Part shown: positions 43,684 through 54,700 of the stretch, piece by piece | How positions within the stretch are numbered: position 1 is the stretch's first letter | How the letters are laid out: the number at the start of each line of letters is the position of its first letter | NCBI GenBank assembly: GCA_020736575.1 | Contig: JAGPYM010000004.1 | Span: 1,674,001 to 1,738,000, forward strand | Direction: 5' to 3' | Length of the DNA: 64,000 bases | From: Thelonectria olida | Taxonomy: Eukaryota > Ascomycota > Sordariomycetes > Hypocreales > Nectriaceae | Notes under the pieces: model-generated | Databases searched by the model: none | The model's input: the letters and a program-made list of their open reading frames with translations, nothing else | Told to the model about the DNA's origin: nothing | Made by a program: the position numbers and the translations under genes

Positions 43684-44874
43684 TTAAGAAACAGCAATGG
43701 CCGCCACAAGGGCATCCATGGCGCTGCTGTGCGAAGGACCAGAGGCCGGAACGTAAGGGCCAGTCCAAGCCACGCCCAGGCGGTGGTTTGAATTCTGGTC
43801 GTTTTTCCAGATGGAGTCGGCGTTCTTGATGATGAACTTCTTGAAGTCGTCATCTTTCACTTCGTCGTACAGATATCGGAGGTTTCGAATGAAGACGCCC
43901 TTGAACTGTTGGCCGTCCGTACCGCAATGGCCATCCTTAAGCTCGCAGTCGTCAGTCTCTACCAAGATGCCGTCGTCGTTAGCGAGGTGCTTGATGGCAG
44001 CCTTGGCAATCTTGGTAGCACTTTCGAAGTACTTGTTATCCTTAGTAGCATACGCGAGCTCAACAAGAGCGCCGAGGATAACACCTTGGTTATAGCTCCA
44101 GGTTTGAAGGCCGTTGTTCTTGCAGTTGGAGTCGAGGCCGTCATTGATGAGGTTGTCGTCGTTGATCATGCCGCTGTTCCTGAACCACTGCCACTGATCC
44201 TTAGCCGTCTTTAGGTAGGACTCTTTGCCTGTTCGTCGGGCCAAGGACGCGGCCACTGCAAGATATAGCTCGTTGGCGATCGCATTGACATACTTGCGAT
44301 CCTTACTCCAGTAGATGCCGCCGCCGCATTTGGTTCCAGTTCCGGTTTCCATGTCCGCAAAGATGTTCTGAGCCATTTGGAGGTACTCCTTATCACCAGC
44401 AGCGTCATAGGAGCGGATCCAAGCAAGCGCCCACCAGCCCTCGTCGTCATAGTATTCGTTCTCAAAGTCATCGAAACCACGCTTCTCGACGAAGTCGCGC
44501 TTTGCCATACATCCCGAGTCCCGGTCAATGCAGTAGGCAGAGCTGACCAAGCCCTGGTTCATGGTCTTGATAGTCTGGACCTGCGTCTTCTGGGCGTTGG
44601 TGTAAGTGTTGCGCATGTAGCCACCAATGTTGAGCTCGTTCGCCTGCGTCAGGGCGAGTGTAGTGAAGTCGGCCATGGTAGTCAGAGCATTAGCGCTATT
44701 CCACCATGCGTTGTCCCAGACGCCGGTCTCAATATTGTACCAGTCGTTGTTCATTACATGGATGGCAGTGTAGGCGTTGTCGATGTAAGCCTGGTTGGAA
44801 GCGGCTCGAGGTTGGCTCGAGACAAGAAAGCTTGCGCGGGCAGCAAAACCTCCCCAAGAGAAGTCGTGCAACAT
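43684..44874 (-). CDS. Glycoside hydrolase family 76 (alpha-1,6-mannanase-like)
   Basis: Intronless 396-aa (alpha/alpha)6-barrel protein of GH76, enzymes that cleave or remodel alpha-1,6-mannan of fungal cell walls. Family signatures are DNAWWNSANALTTMADF (~54-70), the catalytic adjacent aspartates in EYYDDEGWWALAWI (Asp143-Asp144), ADMETGTGTKCGGGIYWS, YNQGVILGALVELA and the C-terminal GVAWTGPY. The upstream flank is open in frame but has no ATG before a TGA at 45,019, so I kept the ATG at 44874. The N-terminus (FAARASFLVSSQPRAA) is a poor signal peptide. No GPI-anchor signal is visible, unlike DFG5/DCW1 homologues, so secretion is uncertain. A TATA element lies 113 bp upstream. Confidence 0.92.
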   Translation of the reverse strand: MLHDFSWGGFAARASFLVSSQPRAASNQAYIDNAYTAIHVMNNDWYNIETGVWDNAWWNSANALTTMADFTTLALTQANELNIGGYMRNTYTNAQKTQVQTIKTMNQGLVSSAYCIDRDSGCMAKRDFVEKRGFDDFENEYYDDEGWWALAWIRSYDAAGDKEYLQMAQNIFADMETGTGTKCGGGIYWSKDRKYVNAIANELYLAVAASLARRTGKESYLKTAKDQWQWFRNSGMINDDNLINDGLDSNCKNNGLQTWSYNQGVILGALVELAYATKDNKYFESATKIAKAAIKHLANDDGILVETDDCELKDGHCGTDGQQFKGVFIRNLRYLYDEVKDDDFKKFIIKNADSIWKNDQNSNHRLGVAWTGPYVPASGPSHSSAMDALVAAIAVS

Positions 44875-47800
44875 GTTGGATATGTGATGTGATGTGTAGG
44901 AGGTTTGAGTGCGTTTGGGGAGGAGGGAGGAGGGAGGATTGGCAGAAACAGAAACAGTGAGAGAAGAAACAACAATGGCAAAGTGGTTATATACCTTACT
45001 TTGCTTGATGTGACTGAATCAGAGTCGTTGCCGATGGTCAGGAGGCCACAAGAAAGAGAGCGGAAGGGGGAATTATTATACAAGCACAAAACAAACCCAT
45101 CATCTGGGGTCCAAGATCTGAGCAGCAAGCTCTTTGGGCCGTGGAGCATGGTCGGACGCTGGGCTTCCATGTTTAGACCCGGAGGGCCAGGTTCATCGTC
45201 CGGCATTGAGCTGTCCCGCCCCCCTCCCCTTCCAAGTGCCAGACCCCTCCCCGACGTGGCCATGGACGACGGCCGTGGGAAGCAAAGATACGCATAGCAG
45301 CGATGGCTCAACACTTTGCGAAGCCGGGGGGTTCCATAGCGGCGGTGGAGCTTCAGCCCAGGGCCCTTTGTGCGTTGATTGGCGATCAGGGACGACAAGG
45401 GAAGGGGAAGGTGCGAGGCGCCGAGAGCACAAGAGGCTGCGGGCGGGATGCAGTGCTTGATGGCGACATGTTGGCTGTTGAGTCGCTGAAGGGGCGGCTG
45501 TGTGGTGTTTCAGGACTCAGGAGATTGAGTTGTCATGCTGAAGAACCCAGTACCTGTCGATAGAGAGACCAGCCGGCTGGGCTGGTGCGGGCCGTGGAGC
45601 TCCTTCCCCTTGGTGGGGTGGATACATGCAACTATTTTTTGCCTCCCACGTTACCCTGAATGGAAATGCCCTCCCAGGGGTCACAGGTACCTCCATGCCT
45701 TCCATGTTCCATCACTGTGGCTCTCCTGTGGCTCGCTGTGGCTCACTCATACAGCAGCCGCCCCTCCAAGAGCCTCTTGCCTCGATGCTCTGGCTTGCGC
45801 CTGTATCGGCGCTAACCGAAGTGGCCGCCAGTGCGTGACGGCCTGTGCCACGTGCGAAGCAATGGCGGAAGACGGGTCCCTGAACCTGAGACTTGCTCTT
45901 TATTCTCCTTCACGCGCAAACTGATCGTCGTCTTATTCTTGACGAGACGGCAATCTTCCCAGGTTGATCCCTCATCGATGATTCAGGAACATGAGCAACA
46001 AACACCCGGACCCTATTTTCTTCGCAAACACTACCCCTTCGTCAAAAATGCGAGGACCCATGAGAGAGGCGAGCCAAGAGATTCATATTCCCTCTCCTGT
46101 CCGCCAGCGTTGCACAGTATTCGCAGTTATTCATTCATACTGACAAGTTGGTCCTCAAAAAAATCATGTTTGGCGTTCGGCTGCCTCCTTTCTGCTGACA
46201 ATGCTGGTGTGCGTGCCACGCCACCCCTGCAGTCGTCTCGATGGCATGTAAACCAAGATTTCATCATCATGCACATCCTGGAGCATAGCCTTTTTCATGC
46301 TATAACATAGCTTCTTATGCCAGGTGCTGGCTCTCCTTCAATGTGCTGGCTTTTTGTGAACCAGGGTCTCGCTCCATCAACCAACAGATTGTGCCAGCTC
46401 TTTATCCATCCATCCCAAGGTTGTGCGGATGGAAATGCAACCTTGTGATGGGTGGATAACTTAAGTTAGACCAAGACTCATCCCTATGCTTTGTCTCCAT
46501 CACGGCCTCTCTTCTGTTGGACGAGCTGACAAGCAGGCGGCACACAATCAAGTCAATGATGCGACATGTTCAACAAGGTGCGAATACTCCACAAGTGCAA
46601 CTTTGCATCGTTTAATTCAATTCCATTCAATTCAACCCAGCTGGCTTACTGGTTCGGGGAGCCGAGAATAGATCCTCTCCCTCTTCTTTACCCTCAACCG
46701 CCGTCTGCTGCCGCAAAGACGGTTGTACCCTGGTCGTAGGGCAACATCCTGTCAATGATCCGACCGCCCAAGCGCCTCCGCTATGGACCTCGTCCTCGTG
46801 GAGTAGTCCGGTGTTTCTATATTCGGTCCAGCGATTGGTTTTTGGGCCCGTGATCCCGGCCGGGAGAGTCTCTGTGAATGGAGTCATCGTGCTCCGCATG
46901 CCATGGGAAACCTTTTGTTTATGGGATGCATGCGCGTGCGTTCTGCTACGTACTACAAACCCTCTCTGAGCAACACGTTCTTCCTCTTCCTCCACTCCAG
47001 GCTGTGTTCCCCAGCCATAGCCGTGGATGGATCGATCTTCAACGTCCTGGGCTTGGCAATGAATCCTTCCGCCAACGCATCAACCATCGACAATTACTCC
47101 ATGTGATCGTGGGCAGTTTTCGTGAGGAACGTCACTGTGCATTACCATGTTCAACCAACATTCATGTGCGCCGACATGACTTCCGAGTGTTGGTTGTAGG
47201 CAACTAGCAAGCCCCCCTGGGCGTATCACCTTGATTACCTAGTAGGGCTCGGCAACTCGTTCACCAAGAATATACGAATACTGTCTACTCAAAACAAGAG
47301 CGCAGGCGCCCCTGCGTCCATTATCCCTGCAGATGCACACATTCAGATTCTGAGCTGCTGGTTATTCTCCGATTCTAAAAGGAAAACCCCCGTGGACCAA
47401 GAAAAGAAAGAAAGGAGCACCATGAGTCTCGATGGTGACACCCACCCCGCCAAGAAAGAAGCTCTAATAATACGAGATTCGCCCATGCCTTGTTTATTGC
47501 CTTTGACAGCCAACCAACGACTTCTATCCTGGCCTTCTTCTTCGCTTTTTTGCCGAGAAGCAGTCCTAATCCGGAAGGGAATGAGGCATATCTTGCGAGA
47601 CGCTCTGGACACCTCCCGACCATGTTGTCCCTGGCACCTTCATATCTTACGGTACCTTGGGTTCAAGCGCGTAGAGATTCTAGGGAACGAATACTCAGAT
47701 AAGGTAGGTCACTGGCTTCTCGTACCAAGTAAAAGCTAAAGCGTGGAATCCATTGGTTTGTGTCTGAATGGCTCGTGTCATGGCGCTTAATCGCACTCTT

Positions 47801-48788
47801 CCTCGAACAGACGCTTAGGTCAACTCGCTTAGAATTAAGCGTTGAACAACACCGCCATTGGCTTACAAGCATCGCGACTCTCGACACTTAGAGCAACAAG
47901 CGCGTCGCGAAATGACTATCACTTCAACTATTGCTCTCGGCGGCTGACCATCTTGAACCACGTTGCGCCATTTTGCAGCTCAACTCTATGTATCCATCCG
48001 TCCATCCATCTGTACGCTCAATTACTATTACCATAAGGAAACAATCGGAGTCCTACGACGGCGCAGTCATCTTGTCGTCGTCGACAGTGGAGAAGAATGG
48101 AAAACCATGTCGTGCCAGCACACAGTTCCAAGACATTGCGGCCACCATTCCAACTTTTCTGTAACCACCAACTCCAGTCACATGCCAGGCACACATGTAC
48201 GCATGTGCTCACACGGCATGCTCTGAAACAAATACACAGCCTTCCACGGTAGTATTCTACCCATCTGACCCATTCCCATGGAAACAATAAGCCTCATTCC
48301 TAAGTAATCCTGCGCCGGGGGTTGCTGTGCAGCATGTCTCGGCCAACACAAGAAGACACAGTGAGATAAGCCGCAGTTATCATCGGCCCGGTAAGACGAG
48401 GGGATGGTATACTCAGCATCATGCTTCCTCGGGGGCAACGGAGAAATGGTCAAAATTGGCAATAAGATGGCAACACCGAAAATAACTCAGACGCGAAGTC
48501 GGGAAAATGGCAAAAGAATGTTTCCAGTGGGGACGCCACATTTTCTGTCTTTCGTGTATCTCGTTGGCCAGCGTCAAAAGGAATATCTAGGAATTTACAC
48601 ACAAGAAAGTTCGTCTTGTAAGACAATGTACATGGGAAGCCCCATTCGTGCAGAGAAGGGTATATCGATCATGACTCCGACGCCGCGTTACCACCATCTG
48701 CCTGTGGTAGCTTAGATGCCCATCCAAACCCATCCCGTCCTTAGTTTTTGTTCCCTTCATCTTCCCATCTTCCAAGCTTTTGCTTCCT
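44875..48788. other. Gene-poor region, 3.9 kb
   Basis: This stretch lies between the GH76 start codon and the end of the SH3-like protein gene. The first ~130 bp hold the GH76 promoter. Frames of up to ~215 codons overlap or follow but lack domains. The 159-codon frame at 45,831-46,310 starts with GTG and looks random. No tRNA, repeat family or transposon ends were recognised. Confidence 0.45.
44987..44993 (-). promoter_or_regulatory. Likely TATA box of the GH76 gene
   Basis: TATATAA on the minus strand, 113 bp before the ATG at 44874. The spacing suits a transcription start about 30-60 bp downstream, followed by a CT-rich leader (CTCCTCCCTCCTCCCC). Confidence 0.5.
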
Positions 48789-51708
48789 CTAGTATAGGCT
48801 TGGTGTTGGAGGGGGCTCATTACTGCCTATTGATCCCGCGCTGCTCACAGGTCGTCCACCTGATCTGTTCGACCTGCGCGTGGCGAATCTGGCAAGCATG
48901 CCCCCCGTCTTCTTCTCTTCACTCATGATACTGGCTCTGTCAGAGGCCATGAAATTGGATGAATCTCGCAACGTGGCGACGTCGACAAACGCTTGGGGGA
49001 AGATACCCCAGGTGCCCTTGGCATTTGTGCCGGACCAACACCAATGGTCTTGGTATGTCCCTAAGAACAAGTTAGAATGGTTTTTTGCTTGACCCGCGAA
49101 TGCGGTCCTGTGCGTTGGAACTTACAGCCGATATTGCTGAGAACTTCCTCTTTGTCAAATTTGAGCCATTTTGTACCCTTCCTATCCTTGGGGTTGAACT
49201 TCCACTTCGTCGTCACTTGGATCTGGCTAGTTCCCCACATCTGCATTTCCTCCTCGGGTGGTTGATCAAGCCTCAAGATTTCCATAGGCAAGGACGCATA
49301 GATGCCATCATGCCAACCCATAGCCCACTCGCCAACATACTTATCTGGCCAGTGTAGGCCCACGATTTTTGCAGCCTGGACCATATCCAATGCCGGCGTC
49401 TTGTCATGAAGCAGTCGCTGGCCATACATTCTCCGAGCAGCTTCCCTGGAGGTGCCCGTAGGTAGGAGAGCGATCTCGTTGGCCTTTTCAATCACAGGGT
49501 GCTTCTCCTGGGGGTTCTTGAAGTGAATGTCGTAATTGTTACGGAACTGGGGTGGCACCGTCTCTGCGTCAATAATAGTCACTCCAGGAAGCTCTGGTAG
49601 CGGCCGAGGATGGCGCGCCAAGTGAGAGAACAAAGCCTTCTGACTTGTGAAGACAGTGGCATCACTGGCGTGCAAAGTCCGGCCCGCTTGAACGCAAAAA
49701 AGACATGCGTACAGAACATCGTCGGTACGTCGGGTTGGAAGATGGGACTTCTGGAGGAAACGAAGTCGAAAGCCGATGCCGTTCTTGACAAAGTTGCCCC
49801 GGTCTAGTCCAAACATTAGCGCTCATTTATTTGGGACTCAAAGTGAGAGAACCTACCGGCTCCGTTGACATCCAGCTCAATCTCCTTGAAGTCAAGTTCA
49901 AAGAAACAGTTTATGCATCGTCCGATCGTAGAAGTCGTAGCGAATCCCTGTATCAGTTAGCACATGATGGCCTCGTAAAGAATAACCAGGAGTTGACGAA
50001 CCGCCTTCTTCGTCTTCTTTACGCCAACTCCACCCCTCAAGACGTCTTGGGCGCCCTCGCAGAATCCCTTTTGAAGGAAAAACGAACTGTGAGGGTGAAT
50101 TTTACAGTCTACGGCGAACGGGTTAGGAGCATGTGCCGGCTCAACCGTCTCTGTGTCAACTGGAATTGGACCATAGTCGATCTCCGGAGTCCTGTCCATC
50201 CTCCGCTCCGTACCGTTCTGCTCCTCGTGAATTGGTGCTGGCATCTGCGGTGGGGGTGTCGGGGTTTTCGCCGCCTGCCGAGCCGCATGCTTCACTGGGG
50301 GTAAGGGTAGGGGCTTCACGTAAATCGGAGTAGGAAGTGAGGTGCCAAGAGTTGGGCTGTTCTGGAGTCCGGATACTGTAGATCCACGATGGTCATTGTT
50401 GGTAAGAGGAGTAATGGACCCGTCATTTCGACGGCTATTGTCAAAGACAGAGCTGAGGTTGGATTCCAGCGACTCTGGGCGAGATGGTGGCGCACGTTGG
50501 TCGTACGAAGCCGGGAGCCGAGATGCGAGCTGTGCGAATCTTCCACCTTGACTTTCTCGGTCCGATACAGTATCCTCAGGGATCGATGATGACATGATGG
50601 ATGTAGTATTAGAATATCGGCCCCGTGGTGATTGACTCGGGAAGACGTTGTGAGTTCGCTCATAGGAAACAGGTTCCAGTCCTGTGGGACTGAGTCTAGA
50701 CTCATTGCTATATTGTGATGACCGGTCCGAAGGAGCCACATTCAGTGGACGAGGTCGAGAAGTTGGGATGAGCCTAGGCTGCGAGTCGGGGCTAATTGGT
50801 GGTGAAATAGGTTCGACGGGAGAATCAATAGGTGCGACAGGAGCTCTCCTCTCAAAGGCAAAGTCGTCTCGCATGCGGCTTTCGGGGATTGGAGGCGGGG
50901 TCTTGACATCCCAAGGGTTAGCAGAAGGTGGCCTAGGTGGTGGCTCGACAGGTGTACGTTGCCGGCGCGGGGGCGGGGGCGGCGCTGGGAAATCGTTATA
51001 GAGACCCTCATCAGGACCTCCTTGAGTTTGCATCAATTGCTTCAGCTGAGCAGTGGCTGCTTCGACGGTAGGAGGGTCGTTGGCCGGCGACCTTGCGTTG
51101 AGAAACAACTCTGGGGGGTTAGATGAAGGTCCAATGGGAGTTGTAGCCGCGGTAGAGGAGTTTGGAAACAGAGGAGGAACTGGAGGAGGCGAGGGCGACA
51201 TGGGAGGAGATCTGGGAGCTGACATGCGTGTCATGATAGATCGGGTATCATGATCGGCGGGCACCTCGAGCTTCATGCGCACCAAGATGCCGTAAATGAC
51301 AGGAGCGGCCTTGCGCGACAGAGCCTGTAGCTCGGTGAACTTTTCTGCCTCAAAGTCTTCAAGCTCGATGTAGTCGTCAAACTCCCAGAGCAGGTCGGTT
51401 AATTCCGAGCGGAAACTGGCGATCTCGTCTGTCGAGGTCAGTCATGATGGTTCCACAAGCGGTCGCGGGGTACGTTAGGCAGATAGCTTACCATTTTCCT
51501 TCAGTGCATCGAGAAAGTTGGAGCCATAGTCGTCGAGATTCTTGCGACATAGCGGCTCAATCTTCTTGAGGGCACGCTCGCCTTCTTTGACAAGAGCCCT
51601 GGCAGCCTTGAGCATGGGCTGGTCATCGCCGGCGTTCTCGACAGCGGTGCGACCCTTCTCAACGATGTCCTGGAAAGGCGTGACGACGAGTTCGACGACG
51701 TCGTCCAT
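48789..51708 (-). CDS. Pro-rich protein with C2H2-like finger and SH3-like C-terminal region (894 aa)
   Basis: Five exons: 51708-51492, 51428-50002, 49947-49857, 49803-49126 and 49060-48789. Introns are 63, 54, 53 and 65 bp, all GT-AG; the first three have CTGAC, CTAAC/CTGAT or CTAAT branch-like sites. Residues ~1-120 are helical and conserved-looking (MDDVVELVVTPFQDIVEKG, SFRSELTDLLWEFDDYIELED). Residues ~125-500 are a disordered Pro/Ser-rich linker with PPxPP motifs. A Cys/His-rich part follows (CKIHPHSSFFLQKGFCEGA, GRCINCFFELDF), then a C2H2-like finger YACLFC...HLARH (C612, C615, H639, H643). The end (~800-845: TYQDHWCWSGTNAKGTWGIFPQAFVD) resembles the RT-n-Src/distal part and the terminal ALYDY-less face of an SH3 domain. 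The role is probably a scaffold or signalling adaptor; no name is known to me. Confidence 0.83.
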
Positions 51709-54700
51709 GTTGGGCGTGCTCTATGGTTCGACAACAGCTCCCGGTGACAATATTCTCCAAGTTGAGTTGCACCGTAGAGTTACGCCTGATCTGGCTTGCT
51801 GTGGGATGTAGGATGAAGGAGGGGAGGGAAGAGTGAAATGGCTGAAAGGAAGTGGGCGTGTAAGTCAATAATAAGCGGAGGCCGCAACGACAAGGATGGT
51901 CGGTCGAGTACTGCAAGTAGGCGCAGCGGGCGACACCAATGACAGCAGTAGCATCAAATACTAGCAGCACATCAAGGGGCATTGGGGGGCACATCACACG
52001 ACAGAAGGGGGACCGAATGAAAGACAATGAAGGGAGTGGTGAACCAACCGGCTGTGGAGCCGACAACGGCGTTGGGATACGGAACTACTTAATTAGCTTC
52101 TAGCTTTGAATGCAAGAAAGAGAAAGCGACCAGGAAGGAAAAGAAGGGGCCTGAAGTGATCCAAAAGGGCACCAAAGGACACCAACAAGGGACGCGAGGG
52201 AAGAACCGTCGCATACCCATGACTTGGCGAGACATGGATTGGGCGGACAATCCATGGAGTTGGGGATGGATGGGTGGGTGGGTGTTCCGTCCCACATGGA
52301 TCTCTGGGCAATCTCGCTCTGCCTTTCTTGCTGGTTGAAATTCGCATCTCAAAGTACCTAGGCCTAGGTGGCCACTGGTTGCCTTCATTTCCGCCGTGGT
52401 GGACAGCGATAGAGGCATGTGGGGTCGAGTACATAGGTTGCTGCAGAGTGAGCCTGGCGGAGAGCCCAAGTGCTGGCAGTGCATAGGTTGCCTCGGTTCA
52501 GCTCGCAGCTAGCAATATCCTGCATTATTCGTCCTTCGCAACTCGCAGCGATCGCTGCCAACTGGAGATGCTTCTCAGTGGCCGGGCGTCCCATGAGGCG
52601 TTCTGGCGACTGATCTGCTAGGCACCAAAGTGTAAAGTGTCAAAGGTCGCACAGAGGGCTGATTACAAGGTCCAGGATAGGTAGGTAACAAACCCTCGCG
52701 TGGAAGCCCGAAGCCCAGGCCGTGGCAAGGCAAAGTAGCGCGGGGTTCCTTCACAGGGTGCGTGTCTCGCGGCTTCGATAATGATTGGCCGCAGGGGTCC
52801 TGTATCGTTCACGGAGACGCTCACTTGTCCGCTCGTGGAATGGGATGCGATGAGCTGGGACGAGACAGATGGGAGCTAGGGGACTTAGTTGTCCAAGAAA
52901 ATGAGCGACCAGGTTTAATTGAAGGGAAGCGGAGTGTTGTGATAACCCTGGCCTGATGTTGCAGAGACCCGGCAGCTGCACGACGAGGCAGGGACGGGTC
53001 GGCGACTCTCAACTGTCGTCCTCCGCCTCCAAGTTGACTTCATCGAAGGAAGGAACGACCCTGAACCGTCAAGGCAATATGGAAGGCTGCGCAAACAACG
53101 CAAACTCCATTAACAAAGGAAGGCGGAGTCGCCCTCTCCATCAGGTTCCACTTGCCGCGTCCACGTTTATCCATCTGGGCAATGGGATTGGGGAGGACTT
53201 TCTTTTTTGGCCTCGTCTTCTCTTCAAACGCACGGAATACGGAACTCCATCCCCAAGACCCTCCAGGCTCCCCGGACCCATCATCGAAAGATCAAAGCTT
53301 CAGGATACAAAATGACACCTAAGAGAAAGACAGTCAGCGATCTGAGCTCTCGCCAATGCGCATTCTGGCTCTCCGGGCACGCTAACAAGTTCGAGGGTGT
53401 ACTACTACGTAGTACGTGACTCGGGCTCGAAACCCTGTGGTCCAGCTCTCCATAAGCCAACTTTAACGAGTCACCTCCTTCATGAATCGCAAGAGATATT
53501 ACGTCTCCTCTTGCGTCTGTCTCTCTGCCTCATCGTCGCAAACCAATCTACGCATGTGGGTTCTATTGGCTTCCGGGAATCATGGAAGTTACCCCCTGTG
53601 GTGGGGGTGTTTTACTATTTGCTTCTTCTTCTTCAGCCTCGGTCACCGATCTGGTCACTAACACCTTGCATGTCGCAACACGATCTTGACCGAACGCCTT
53701 TCTGGGTGTCGCGCGACAATCCCTCAGCCAAAATTTCCGATCCCGGCAGTCCAACGATCAAACGCAATACATAGCTTCTTTAAAACTTCTATACGTTACG
53801 TACGAAGGGCATGCGCGTCTTTTCTTTTGCGATCCCCCCTCGCTTCTATCGCAAACGGCGCCTCCCCGGGCCAACTGATGCGCCGCCAACGTCGCAATAT
53901 CCCCCACAACCCTTCGTGTGGCGTTTTCGCATTCTCCGTTAACTACTCGGTATTATAGTTGGGTTTATTGGTTTTAAGATGAATATGGTGTGAGACCGTA
54001 CGGAGTGCGTCAAGTTACGACCGAAGAGCCCGAAGTGCCATATCGTTGAAATTGCATGATCTGTTGGCCGGACTTTCTAGTTAGGGGTTCTTCAGAGCGC
54101 TGACGAGCGATAGTCAAGTCGAGAACGGTCCAGCTTCTCTGTGGCCGGGTCACGACGGTTGTCCTAACAGAAGGATTCATGACCAGCAATTCGAGAGACT
54201 GTTACTATTGCTCCGATCCCTTTTATCGATCAACGTAGAAGATCAGCTCTATCGGCCCTCTTCCCCGGAAAGTGGGTGAAAATCTAGGATGTAGATCCCA
54301 GATTGGCGTTGTTCTTGTTATATTTCCGTCTGTCAAGAGAAGCCAAAGAGGACTGATCAACAGAATCATGTCCAAAGGGGGTAAACAAACAAGGCCCGGG
54401 GCCCTGTCTACGATGTGCCTTGACCGGCTGGTCGGATCAACATGAAGCGAAAAGGGGAAATTGAAGCCATGGCATCATACCGTTGATGCTAACCAGTAGT
54501 CTATAGCTATCGCCGGGCTCCCGAGAAGTGGGCAAGCCCCCGCCGGCCCCTGGCCGTGGTCCATGACTCCGTGCTCTGGGTCTAGATGCCAGGCCAAAAC
54601 AATCCCTTGGGACTCAAATGCATGCATGTTGATATCGACCTTACTCACTCTGGTAGGTAGAGAGTTAGACTTTTGACTTGCGCATCTGGACTCATCCAAG

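Noticed and set aside
45831..46310. 159-codon frame in the 3.9-kb gap
   Set aside because: It starts with GTG, has random-looking composition and no splice-consistent neighbours.
53400..53460. B-box-like CTCGAAACCC
   Set aside because: No matching A-box or stems; chance match.
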